From Ciona savignyi (taxonomy: Eukaryota; Chordata; Ascidiacea; Phlebobranchia; Cionidae), in the NCBI GenBank assembly GCA_000149265.1, contig CH003206.1:168400-232399 (forward strand): DNA of 64,000 bases. The letters are read 5' to 3'. Positions 19,787 through 32,600 of the stretch are shown here, piece after piece (the stretch's first letter is position 1; each line of letters starts with the position of its first letter). The notes beneath the pieces are model-generated. The model saw only the letters and a list, made by a program, of their open reading frames with translations, was not told the origin of the DNA and searched no databases. The position numbers and the translations under genes were made by a program.

Positions 19787-22700
19787 TTATTGCGCTGTGT
19801 TTTGCGTTACGAGTGCATCAGTAAGCGTTGGTCTTACACTCGACGATTCTGTTATGACGGTCGTGTGTTCCTCTGGCTCGTTTCGTCCTCGCGTTCTACA
19901 ACGTAACTCCCCGCACCGCTTCTCAGGACCCATCATACTCAGAAGAGCCAGGAAGAAATAGCTGCCATACAGCCAGCTGGCGGCCATGATCACCATTAGG
20001 AATATCCCGAACCGCTTATACGCAAGTACGCCGGCGGGAAACAGCCCAAGTCCGGCTAAAAAGGTGGTGAACGCCGCCGTTGCGACCGCAGGACCGATCT
20101 TAGCGATCGCCGTTTCAACCCGACGAAGTCTATCTCCCTTTTCAGGTGCCAATAAATACGCGATGGCATAATGGGCTGTGAAATCGACTGATAGCCCAAC
20201 TGATATCGAGACAGTAACAGATTCCAAGACGTTCAGTTCCCATTTCGACAACGCTAACACAGCCACAGTCGAAAATATAACCCCCGCTATGGAAAGGTTC
20301 ACGAAAATGCTGACGACGACGTTTCGTGACGTAGCCAGTATGACAATCTGCGCCACAAGAAGGGAAATCCCCACTGACGTAATAGTGCCAGCATATAGAC
20401 TGGTCTGCAGGGCGTAAAGCTGGAAATCGCCGACAAACCATCCACCCATCAACCCAGGCGGAGCGTGATCCAGTTCAGGTTGAACGGAGGCGCGCATTTC
20501 ATCCAAGAACGACGCGATCTCGTTTTGCGACGACGATAATTTCTGCTTCGTTGGAAACTCGATGATTACTCCACGAATCACGTCGTTAAAGTCGAATCTG
20601 TGGAAAATGAGAAAGGTAAATCAGAGGGAACAAGTAGTCTGCCTTTTTAACTGAAGGGTTTCAGGTTCTAAACTGGTCGCTAGCTAGTCGGTTGTGTCTT
20701 TGGGCAAGGCACTTAACGGACATTGCCTGAACCCAGTGGAATTATGTTCTGTCAAACCCAGTGGAATTATGTTCTGTCAAATTAAAGGAACATGTGAATT
20801 ATAGTCAACACACTGCAGTGGCTCCGGTAAGTCGACGATGGGCGCGAGGTGATCTGCTAATTGCCTGTATGTTAACCCCCATTGGTTTTCCCATTCACGG
20901 GGGTAAACATGAATATCCTATCCTAACCCAAATTATATATACAGAGTTTTTGCAGTGTGTTGTGTATGGTTCCCACGTTCCTTCAATTTGGTAGAACCCA
21001 TTAATCCGCTGGGTTCAGGCAATTTTCCTTAAGTGCCATTTCAACATTATATAAACATCAAACCTTGGTCCTGGTGAATAGGGATAAAGCCTGTGTCCTG
21101 GCACCACATAAAGCTTGGATATCGCTTCTTTCAGGCAGAGTTCGAAGATATTCGGTTTGTACGGGAATCTCGCTTTTTCGCAGCACGGCGCAGAGAGCTG
21201 GCATGATCGAGACGTCATCCATTTTTTCAGCGTCGCAATGAAGCACATGGAGTTAAAACTGTCAGAATCTGGCGGTCGATAGAGTTTGTGCGACTGTAAA
21301 AAGGTGCAGAATCTCAACAACCAACGCTGGCTGTGCGGACTTGAAACATTGAATCTGGAAAACTGGAGTTTGCCCTTGTTGTCCGGGTCTTTTGGATCTC
21401 CACTGTCTTGTGGGTGGACACCGAATATAAACCTCAGTGAAATGTAGTCACCATAATCCTTGGAGAAGTCGAACTCATTTTGTTGTTTTGCATACATCTC
21501 AAACGGGTGGGTGGGTTCAAAGAACTGTAAATATGAAGCAGAGCTTGGCAGCTGGAAGCCTGGGTTCACCAGGACAACGTACACGGATGCAATTGCAACT
21601 GATCCGTATAATACGACCCACACGACACGAAAACGAACAACGATTAAAACCTGGATTTGATGGAAAAAAACTCTGGAAGCTTCCGATGCAGTTTCCCTGA
21701 TGTACGCACAATAACTACTAACGCAGCAAAATATTGATCTTTTTTTTAATGAAAACTTCAAGTGCTTATGGTGGAACAGGATTGCGGCTGGAAGCAGGGT
21801 TAGGGCAAGCGTGAGGTTACTAAGAACAGCGAGACCGGTGTAGATCCCAAAACATTTGATCGCAGTGACCGAACTCCAGGCGTTCGCGAAAAAAGCAGAT
21901 GATGTTGTGAATCCGGTGACGAAGAGTGACCACCCAACATGACGCATCATTCCCTTCGTAACCACGCCAACCCGTCGACCAATCGGATGTAACCGTGTTC
22001 GCTCGTAAATTTGATCGTCAGCGCAAGACGCTTGCCACGAAGTGAATAAAACCAAGACATTGTCTGTCGCCATACCCAGCATCACTAGACAACTGGTGAG
22101 GTTTAGAAAAGGGAAGAAATCCACATCAAATATAAACTGGTAGATGAAAAAGGCAATAATCATTGCAGCCAGGGTAGCTATGAGGTGCATTATGGTGATA
22201 AAGATTGAGCTTGTGTATATCCATACAATAATAAGCAGCAACAGCATAGCAATTGCTGGGTAAATTGAATCAGTCAATAACATGTCTTTAAAAACTAAAT
22301 CCGAAATTCCGAATTCAATGGATGATATTTTGAAGCTGTTCTTTTTAATAGGAACATTAAAATTATCGTAGTACAGTTCAACCATATCTTGGCCTGTGTA
22401 TGCTGGTAGGAATGCTGAAGAAAATGTGAAGTTAAGGTCGACAGAATGGTTCATGCAGACAGAGCTTTGCAGGAGGTAGTGATAGGTGTCATAGACGGCT
22501 GCTGAGCAGTTTGCTGGCACATCAGTGCATGTTTGGTATCGATTGAGCATAATCCCACCACCGATGTCATTACAACCTGGTTGCAGCTTCCCTGAGCAGT
22601 AATACGGCCCACACAACTCCAACACACCTCTTGCATTGTCCAAAGCGGTTTGTGTGAGGTTGGAACAACTTTCCAACCCAGCTATGTACGCTATATGGCT

Positions 22701-25700
22701 GACAAGGGACCGTACTGGGCAGCAGGAAGACAAACTTTGTCTTAAACATACATTGGGGTAATCATTGTGTTGTAGCAATTGATATTCTGTTCTACACATC
22801 TCATGCAATGTATCCAAATCCCACAAAGTTGACTCATCATTAGATTGATAAACCCATCGACTGTATGACAGTCTAATCCTTCCCTCCCCTATGAATTAAA
22901 GGATTAGTGCCGCCAGCGAAAAAGCAATTTCGACAGTTAATTATACCATAATTAAGTCCCGTAATGTAATGGCATGTCAAAATCAATATAATCATATAAA
23001 TTACAGGGTTGAAATTAGAAAATAAATAATTAAGTAGGAAGCTTTTACTACTAGTGCACCATCATAGACACATTTATTCTGCTTATTAAGGTTGAATTAT
23101 GTAAAATCTATATGATTGATTGGGATTTAACATGTTGGATTAGCACAAAAACTAACAGCAAGTAACATGACAATGTGTTACCACTTAGCTGGCTTTGCCT
23201 AAACCCAGCGGATTAATGGTTTTGTCTAAAATTGAAGAAACATGTTAATCATACACAACACACTGCATTAGATCCTGTAACCCGATAGTCAAGTGCAAGG
23301 TAATCTGATGATTGCCTGTGTGTTAACGTTTCTTTTCATAATCGCGGAGTAATCTGTCATTTTCTCTGTAATACCGCTCCGTAAATTTTCATCTACAAGG
23401 ATAAACATGAAAATAAATATGAATCTACTAATACCTTAAGATAGCACATTTGTCCACATATATTAAAGATTATCTTTTATTTATAAGAAAAAAAAAGTAT
23501 GATAGTAATAGCCTATCTTATGATTTCATACATTAATGCAACTTGCATTATAGCACATTATCCACACAACATACTTGAGTTGGGACAAGTAAAGCCGTCG
23601 GTTTTAAAATTCCACATTTCATTGAATGATCGTTTAATTCTTTTCTTGCGTTTTCGATTTTTCCGAGATTTCTTGCGAGACTGGAAATAAATGGTAAAGG
23701 ATAGGATGAATATTCATGTTCACCTAGCGCACACCGTCGGGTTACCGGAGCTATTGCAGTGCGTTGTGTATGATTCACATGTTCCATTTTTGGTAGAACC
23801 CATTAATCCGGTTCAGGCTATGTCCGCTAAGTGCCTTGCCCAAGGACATAATCGACTAGCTCGTGACAAGTACCTGCAACCCTTTAGCTAAAAGGCGCCG
23901 CACTAAATCACTAGACTAACCGGTCAGACTTATCGTAGGATCAACCTAGGTGTGCTGATGTGGTGCTGATTGTATTTGTGAACTTAAAAATATAAGAAAG
24001 TGGTCGCTAGCTAGTCGGTTGAGTCCCTTAGTGAACAAAGCCTGAAGCCAGTGGAATTATGTTATATCAATTTAAAGAAACATGTGAATCATACAAAACG
24101 CACTGCAATAACTTTGGTAACCCAACTGTGGACGCAAGGTGATCTGACGATTGTCCGTGTGTTCACACCCTTGTGTTTTCCCATTAACAGGGATTAAACA
24201 TGAATATCATTAGGATAGGATATTTATGTTTACACTGTTACACTAAAAATAGATAGCGGTAGAATAAATTAAAAAAAAAAAACATTAAAAGTTACAATAA
24301 ATACAAGGTACTTAACGGACATTGCATGAACCCAGCAGATTAATGGGTTCAAATATATGGAAGAAACTTTCCAACCCAATTTAATTTACTTAAAAAGAAG
24401 ATTTAAAAAATAATATTATATTGGTGTATTGGAGTTTAAAATAGCAGTTATGTTAGTTTTAAACTCTTTAATCACAACAAAAGGTCACTAAACTTTCAAC
24501 TAATCAACAATTGCTTATTCAACAATTAATTTATACATATTTACACATTTGGAATAAATTTACCTTTCCAACTAAAGCTTTTCTTCTCAAATAAGCGTAA
24601 GGATAGTTGGACAATGTGGAATTATACCCGGTGTGGTTGAGCATATTGGACCACGTGACAAGTCGATCTGACAACTCAGTACCTCGCACCTCAAAACCCT
24701 GCAGGTGGAATATTTAAAGTCTGGGTAAAAACAACCCTGTTAGGGTAAATTAAGCAATAAAAACTTTTTATTTGTGAGATTTTGATAGGAAAACACCATT
24801 TTTAGGGTAATAGTTTAGATTGCTTTTTTCTCACAATGAAAAACAAGCAATATTNNNNNNNNNNNNNNNNNNNNNNNNNNNNNNNNNNNNNNNNNNNNNN
24901 NNNNNNNNNNNNNNNNNNNNNNNNNNNNNNNNNNNNNNNNNNNNNNNNNNNNNNCTTTTGGGAAATGAAATAAAGATGACAGTCGTTAAAACACTATGAT
25001 CAAATTAATTATTTAATATAGAAATATCCAGATGAGACAGGCAATGTCAACTTATAATTTAAAAAAAAATAAAGGATTACACTTAATTTTTGAACACAAT
25101 CATGTTATTTAGCAGCCTCTTTTTCAGCATGCTTAATTTGATAAATTGAAAGAAAAGAAAGTTTGATCTATATTGTCATAATCTCCAACCATTGACCATT
25201 TAACTATTTCAAAAAAGTACACAACGCTTACCTTGGATGGGTCACTGAAATCAGGCAGTTCCCCAAATATGATAATAACAACAAGGAGGGTTGAAGACAG
25301 ACACAAGCATAAAAATATAATCAAACCAGGATACTCTGATAATAGCCAACAAAACCTGCAAGATAACATGAATTGTAAGTAGTTTTAAGACAAATTTTCT
25401 CCCTGCAAAAAATGGGAAACCATAGAAAGCTATATCACCTGGGCAATTGTCAGATTGCTTTGGCCCTTTGTCGAATTACTGGAGCTATGACAGTGTTTTG
25501 ATTCAAGTAAAGTTTGTAAAAAAAACAGCCTAACATCACAATCAACTAGCCAGTCATGGTTTTCAAATCAACAACATTTAAGATGCCTGCAAACCACATA
25601 CAAAACCCGACTGTTTAGTCTGGTGGATTAGCGTGTCGCCTTTTAGCTGAAGGGTTGCAGATTCGAAACTGGTCACAAGTTGGTAGTATCCATTGCACGA

Positions 25701-26254
25701 ACCCAGCGAATTAATGGGTTCTACTAAATTAAAAAAAATCGGAATCATACACAACACTGTGCAATATCTCCAGTAATCCGATGGTGGGCGGAAGGTGATC
25801 GAACGACCGCCCATGTGTTATCGCCCCTTGGTACATAAATTTTCTATCCTCCTAACCCCAGGTGATGGTTAGGATATTCATGTTTATCCCTATGATGTTA
25901 GAATTGGGGTTGGTATGTACCAAATGGTGGACAAGAATTGGAAACGAGTGTAGCATTCTGATAATGATGGACTAAGAACAATTAACAAGTCATTAAGTCA
26001 AATAAAATTGAGGTATTTTTTTACAAAAACACAACCTGTGGCACCTATTATTGTGTACTTACTAAAGTCATTCAACAAAATCTCCCATTCACATGGATAA
26101 ACATAAATATTCTATCCTTTAATAATTAACAAAATCAGTTCAAATATTTTGCTTACCATCCAATATTAACCTCCTCATTTTCCCTATTTACTTTTCTTCT
26201 TTCTATGTTTTTCAAAATTTCTTCGCAAGTATCTTTGGAATTATCCGTCGACAT
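19787..26254 (-). CDS. DISP1: Dispatched-family RND transporter
   Basis: Twelve-pass RND/sterol-sensing-domain protein; Dispatched releases cholesterol-modified Hedgehog at the plasma membrane. Five exons on the minus strand: 26157-26254, 25232-25355, 24564-24698, 21064-22883 and 19787-20597. Phases close and give 995 residues. Exon 2 is TM1 ending LPDFSDPSK. Exon 3 codes GFEVRGTELSDRLVTW, a Dispatched hallmark. Exon 4 has a cysteine-rich loop, TM2-6 with GMATDN in TM4 (about residue 389), the SSVTAIKCFG block, TM7 and FEPTHPFEMY. Exon 5 has TM8-12 with VGLSVDFTAHY in TM10 (Asp about 864). TM4 has DN where DISP1 has DD. Human DISP1 is about 1,500 residues; the long tail is absent. A 100-base gap lies in the intron between exons 2 and 3. 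It could equally be the single ancestral Disp rather than a DISP1 orthologue. Confidence 0.9.
20641..20926 (+). repeat. SINE, forward, in the last Dispatched intron
   Basis: Head GGTTTCAGGTTCTAAACTGG to ATGAATATCCTATCC, with an internal 25-base duplication (CCCAGTGGAATTATGTTCTG twice). A reverse fragment abuts at 20943-21042. Together they fill most of the 466-base intron 20598-21063. Confidence 0.75.
23180..23340 (+). repeat. SINE copy, degenerate
   Basis: AACCCAGCGGATTAATGG, ATACACAACACACTGC and GCCTGTGTGTTAACG blocks; in a Dispatched intron. Confidence 0.6.
23691..23930 (-). repeat. SINE copy, reverse
   Basis: CACACCGTCGGGTTACCGG to GACTAACCGGTCAGAC; tail side partly lost. Confidence 0.7.
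24001..24215 (+). repeat. SINE copy, forward
   Basis: TGGTCGCTAGCTAGTCGG to ACATGAATATC; a head remnant without the B box. Confidence 0.65.
24855..24954. other. Assembly gap (100 N)
   Basis: Run of N in the Dispatched intron between exons 24564-24698 and 25232-25355. Confidence 1.
25609..25860 (+). repeat. SINE copy, forward
   Basis: TTTAGTCTGGTGGATTAGCG head, GATGGTGGGCGGAAGGTG block, TTTCTATCC end; in Dispatched intron 1. Confidence 0.7.
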
Positions 26255-26639
26255 TTTGCATTCGCTTCCACTACGTACCCAAACAACGATGTAAACAACT
26301 CATTTTAAACCGGGCGTTTCAAAGAATTCTGATTTTTATGGAAAATTTCAAGAACGGGGATTATAGAGCAACAAGAGAGCTGTAGATATAACTCAGAGGA
26401 TGTAAAGCAAAAATATCACAAAAATGGAAATGTAATTATTTAAAAAAAAATTTCTTTTCGATATACTTTTTAAATAAATGAATTAACTATTCTTGATAAT
26501 GGCTTGTAATTTACCCAATAATAAAAAAATCTAAAACGAATAATAAAAAATGACGTCATTTGATTGACAGGCTTGCAGAAACACAACTCTTTGAAATTTG
26601 CTTTGGATGTTTATGTGAGGTTTTCACAAGTTGTTCAAA
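26255..26639. promoter_or_regulatory. Divergent promoter region of Dispatched and BRMS1L with a perfect CRE
   Basis: Only 385 bases separate the two start codons. It contains TGACGTCA (26551-26558), the full palindromic binding site of CREB/ATF-type factors, 82 bases before the BRMS1L start, next to TTGATTGACAGG. A shared promoter is an inference from spacing. Confidence 0.5.
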
Positions 26640-29600
26640 ATGGACAGCTTTGTTGAAAATGTGGACACAAATAAAGAGGTGGAAAAAATAAATTCACCAA
26701 AGAAAGAAGAAAAATCAGAAAATTACAGCAATTATGAAGACATGAAATCAGTTACAGAACAGATTTCTGCGATTCTGACTACAATGCCTGAAAACGGGAC
26801 AGACTTTTCTGTCAAAAAGATGGATTGGAGCAAATCAGAATCGGAAATAAACGGAAGAAACGCGACTTATCAGGATAATTCATCAAGGGCTTCATCATCA
26901 GAGACTTCATCTACTGAAAATGAGGTAAAGTTTAAACATAATTATAGTAGTTTAGTTTATTTTTTTTAATTTATGCTGACATCACATTTTTACAAACGAC
27001 AACAATATATACAGTAATGCACAGTAATGTACAGCAAAGGATGCAACAAAGTAGATATTGGTTATGTTAAGACATCTCGCTATGATGGAACACAAAGATT
27101 ACAACTGCTTACCTCTGACCCACTTATTACCATAATTATAACAGTTTTTGATAAGAATAAGATATTCTTATTTAATAGTAGTAAGGGACAATTGTCAGAT
27201 TACCTCGCTGCCACCGTCGGATTACGAAGCTATTGCAGTGTGCTGTGTCTGATCTATACATTGTTTGAGTTTTAGTAGAACCCACTGGGTATAGACAATG
27301 TCTAAAAAGTTGCACAAGAACACCAGAATTTACTGACCAAACAAATAAAATGTGTGTTAATTCACCTTAACGCAGTTGTTTTTACTGCGCGGTCAATTGT
27401 TACACAGCTCGTTTCGAACATTTTTTATTTTAGTTTAGTTTATTTTTTTTTCACGATCAAAACACGAAGCAGGACTTTTGATAAATATATGGGAAACAGA
27501 AAAAACGGCAAAATGACAATCGTTAGAACAAGTCTAAAAACCAATCAATTAGGCCTATCAAGTTTTGGTAGAATTATACGTGGCCACTAAACCCGTATAA
27601 AAAAATAAAAATTTAAATTAAAAAAACATGTTTATAAAAAATTACACTAAGCCTCGAAGAAAAGTGTGCGGTAACCCAAGTTTTCCATATTTTACTGTCA
27701 GCCTTACACTTTAACCATGATATTGTCTTTTTCCAAAGCTGGTTCTTACATGGAATGTTTACTTACAGGATGACGAGTCAGAAGCTGATAGCTCCGAGCT
27801 TGATGAAGAGGATTGCGCAAGACGAAGATCGCAATGTCTGGATGAGATGACCACAATCGAGAAGCAGTTTATGGATATTAGGGACCAGTAAGTTAGCACT
27901 ATGTCAGTGTTTTATACATTATTTGTTTGTTTGGGCCACCTTATCCGATTGAATTTGTTTTTTTAGAATTTATCTAGAATTGGTAATTTTGAATCTAGAG
28001 CTTTAAACCATTCTACCATATACCGGTACTTTAAGAGCAAGCAAAATTCATTTTTCCAACCAACCTAATAAAGAAAATGAGAATTGCATATATGTTTAAT
28101 ATAATAAATAATTTTTTTATTTATAATCATCATGACAATAATGATTATGACTGTTAACTAAAAAACAATTTTTAATCGTTTTTTAAATCTCGAAATTGAA
28201 ATTATCTAATTAAAATGTGGGATTAGCTTATCTTTAGTGACCCACCAATTACCAGGCCTGTACTTGGCTATCACAGTCCCAGAAAATAAAACTAGCGACC
28301 ACTCTCGGGTCTTGTCGTTTACTAAAAAATCTCAAAGTCAAACAAAACGGTTTAACGTAAAACAAACATAAAAAGGCAACACTGGGTAGAATAAAATAAA
28401 GAACGGTACACAAACTCATTTTGATCTACTAGGAACACTCGAATTCTTAAAAAAAATCTTGAATCATTTCATAATTAAATGAAATTAGAATCTTATTTCT
28501 GGAATAGACATCCAGCTTCATTGGCTAGAGAAACCATGGCTCATGTACAAAGGTGGAATAATGCACCGATAAACAATTCCCCATCAGATTATACCGTGAG
28601 AGACACACCCAAATCATGCAGAAGTTGGATGAAGTAAACGCAGGAACAGCACCTGAGTATCTGCAGCAACTTCTTGCACTTGAAACGAGCAAGCAAGTCA
28701 GAATGCAGGTATGTTATGATATTTTATGTAATAATTTCTAAGCATGTGGATTTTACTCTTTCATCATGGTTTATGGAATTGGGCAGTCTTTTTTAACCTT
28801 TTTGAGCTTTGAAACACTTTGTATACTAGTATTAAACATTTTGTAAAAAACGATTCGAATAACACAAGTAATAATAGTGTAGCCTAGAGTTTGTGTATCG
28901 CCCACTGTGCCTTTTTCTTTAATTCTATTTTGTGACGTCGTGTTCTTTTAGGATTCCCGTTTAGTTGTCGCGTTGTGATTGGTTTATTTTGTTGATAAAG
29001 TGTTTTCCTGGTTTTTCCTATGTTGGCAAGTGCATGTGGGCAGTTACCATTGCAATTTTTTGAATTTGAATAAGACCTTCCTACTGAGACCTTTCTACCG
29101 ACCTTTCGATTTGTTAGTTCACCCATGTGGGTAGCTACAATACAGCAGTCGAGCTGAAAAGGTTATCGAACTCACTAGTATTCATTACAATAGGTTAAAA
29201 ATTGCAAAGTGATTTAGTCCTTACTGCAAGCTTACACTCAATTACTGTATTGTGCTGTTCAATAATTATTTAGTAACACACAAAATGTTGTATTGACTAA
29301 CACCCAACAACAAATTAATCAGTTTTAGTTTTTCTTAGTTTAATATCTGTGCAATATTGCCGTAACCCGACGGTGGACATGGGATAATTTGTCAATTGTT
29401 TGTGTGATAACCTTCTATAATATAAAAGCTTTACCTCTATTTCCCCAGGTCTCTGATATTTACCAGCGATTGCGACTCAATGCGTTGAAAACCAATTTAG
29501 AAGCTGAGACTCAAGCAAATGCTCAGCATTTAAAGGTTGGTTGAGTTGTAACAGATGTAAAAGAAATCTTTTTGTCGAAATCACTCCCCAAAAAAGTTCG

Positions 29601-32600
29601 AATATTTAGATAAACTAGGTTCTACCAATTAACTTGGTGGGTTAGTGCGTCGCCTTTTAGCCGAAGTGTGCAAGAATGACACTGGTCACTAGCCAGTCGA
29701 TTGTGTCTGAACCCAATGGAGCAGTGATTCCCAACCGCGGCTCCGAGAGCTGCATGTTGCTCCCAGCTAGCCGTCTTGCGGCTCTCATTGACCTTTGAAA
29801 ATCCCCTAAAAATATTCGAATCTGATTCGAATAATACAAAAAATAAAATTAGTATTCTAAAATTACCCTTGCTTAGTTTAAAGGCTGGGAAAAGAGTTTT
29901 TACTTCATAGTTAAGATTAAAGGCAAGGAAAGTTGTGAAAAGGCTGCTATTGTTACGTCACTGTTTCTTAAAGCAGTGTGTTTTCATGTTTTCATGAGTG
30001 TTTTCATGCGGCTCCATACGTATTCTAAAATTTGGCCCCGACACTAAAAAAGGTTGGGAACCACTGCAATGGAGTGATGGGTTTTACCAAATGGAAGAAA
30101 CGTCTCAATAATACACAACACACTGCAATAGCTTCGGTAACCTGACAGTGGGCGCAAGGTGATCTGACTGTTGTATGTGTGTTAACCCCCTTGGTTTTTC
30201 CATTTATGGCGAAAACATTATAATCTTACGCTCATCGCCCCCCCCCCCCCCCCTCCAGAATGAAAAGCAGATCCTGATGGGTCGTATCGAGTTCGATTTG
30301 AGCGAGAAGATGCACAGATTGGAGGAAGATCGTGAGAACGTGGATCTCTCCAACCAACTCTGGGGGGATGGGAGGGACCTCGATCCAATCTTCCGGAAGA
30401 AGAAGAAAAAGGAAGAAGTTTATCCCTCGTTCTCGTTTGGAGGGGTGAAGCGGAAAAAGAAACCTGTCACAGTGACTGATATCCTTTTTTTAACCAATTT
30501 CCTGAATTTACAAAAAATAGGACCATTTTTATACTACCAATGTTGTACAAATCTAAGTCTCTCTTAAAAGAAGTTTATCATTATTTTTATTCATTCTAAA
30601 GTGGTAAAACCAAAAAAAATCACCATGAATCATTTTTAAAGCAAGTTCCGACCCCATGGCGCAAGTTGATCTGGCAAATGGTAATCAAAGTCGTTGCTTT
30701 TTTCAGACATTTCATCGCACGCTAGTGTTCAGACGATTACGCTACCAGTGATAAGACCATTTTTATATAAGAAATACTGTATGAATTGTCAATCTCTCTT
30801 ATATTTCAAGCACACAACTATTTTTTTATCCTTTTTTACAGATATCCTTTCTTTAACCAAGTTTCAAAGCCCATGATTTTTGATTAATTATAAATTGTTC
30901 CCCTTAAACATTCTATTCTTAAACTATTCCTAAATATTGCCCTTTTACCGTTATGCTGTTTATTTCAGGTCAAGCTTAAACACCCATTAATTAGCCACCC
31001 ATATCAATGAAATCTAATTTGCATATAACTCTTCATTACCATAAAGACGGTATAGGTTTAACTGGTCTTATAGGAGCTTTGCTCTTATGATAGAGGTTTA
31101 ATTATTATGATAGGAATTATACTTTATAATTGGCATATCACACTCCATAACCGTGGTTTAGTCCGACCGGTTAATCTGGCGATTTAGTGCGAAACCTTTC
31201 AACCGAAAGGTTGCAGGTTCTGAACTGGTCGCTAGCTAGTCGGTTGTGTCCTTGGGCAAGACAATTAACGGACATTGCCTTAACCCACTGGATTAATGGG
31301 TTCTAACAAATTGAAGAAACATCTAAATCATACACCACACACTGCAATAGCTCCGGTAGCCCGACGATGGGCGCGAGGTAATCTGACGATTGCCCGTGTG
31401 TTAACCCCCTTGTTTTGAATATTCTATCCTATCCCCCCAAGACCATATTTCCATGATAATATGTTTACCCATCCTTATCCCCTGCACGCCCATATATAGT
31501 TTACATGCTGCGTGATTGTGACATCATGGAAGATTGGACAGCGATCAAAAGAGCCATTGTGAGCAAACGGAGAACGACAAGCGATAAGAGTAATTTTCGT
31601 TCATTTCATTTTATGTTTCCTGGTCTGACTGATTAAGTCTGGTGGTATAGTGCGTCGCCTTTCAGTCGAAGGATTTTAATTTATTTGTGGATTTTCCTCA
31701 CAAGTTATCCGACGATAACAGTAAATAAATCTTTTTAACATCGTTTTCACCAAGTATAGAAATGAAACATCCACACAACACGACAAACCCATACATTTTA
31801 ATTTTATTCCAAATGTCCCGACCCCCAGTTCACCGCAAACGCCACGCTTGCAAGTACCTGGACGGGAAGGTAATATATGGGATCAAGACATTTGAGAAGG
31901 GACAGCATGTTACTGTGCGCAAACGAGGGGAATCCCCCACACTGTACGTATTTATGAATGGTTTGGTCGTTGTGTTTCGTTCTTGTGTAACTGGGAAAGC
32001 CCAGGAGATTAATGCATAGGGACTTGTCAGGTTCTGTCAGTTTGCAGCTGTTCCTTTGGTAGGGTATTTGAATTGGCTGTTCGATATTCACAGAGTTTAT
32101 ATCTCACAATTAATAAGTATGGTTGTTAATACCAGCATTTTCAGAGTTTATACCCACCCTGTTTACTAAACTTTTATGGCAACTGGGGTTTTAAATATCA
32201 CAAAACTCTAAGAATAAATAAAAACAACCGAAATTCGTTCTTGTGTAACTGGAATAGCCGAGGAGAATATTGAATGGGTGATTGTCAGATTACCTCAGAT
32301 TGCAGTTGTTCGTATAGTAGGATATTTATGTCATTAAAACTCGCATCTGATTATCCACACAATTATTAATACCTGGATTCTTGACTATGGGTATGGGGTG
32401 CAGTGTTGTAATCTATACTGTGGGTATGGGGTGTATTTGAGTGTAGTACTGTGTTGAAGGCTTCTTTAAGTTTTTGATGTTTAACTTTACGTCTGACTGT
32501 GAATGGGAAAACGCAAGGGGCGTTATCACAGGGAGAAATCACCAGATTACCTTCTGCCCAATGTCGGGTTACCAGAGTTTTTGCAGTCTGTTGTGTATGA

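Noticed and set aside
30479-31500. Ordinary GT-AG intron between BRMS1L exons 5 and 6
   Set aside because: The only AG near the junction (ATATATAG, 31492-31499) would delete the conserved GPYIV reading, and no GT donor lies at the conserved VTVT end in the right phase.
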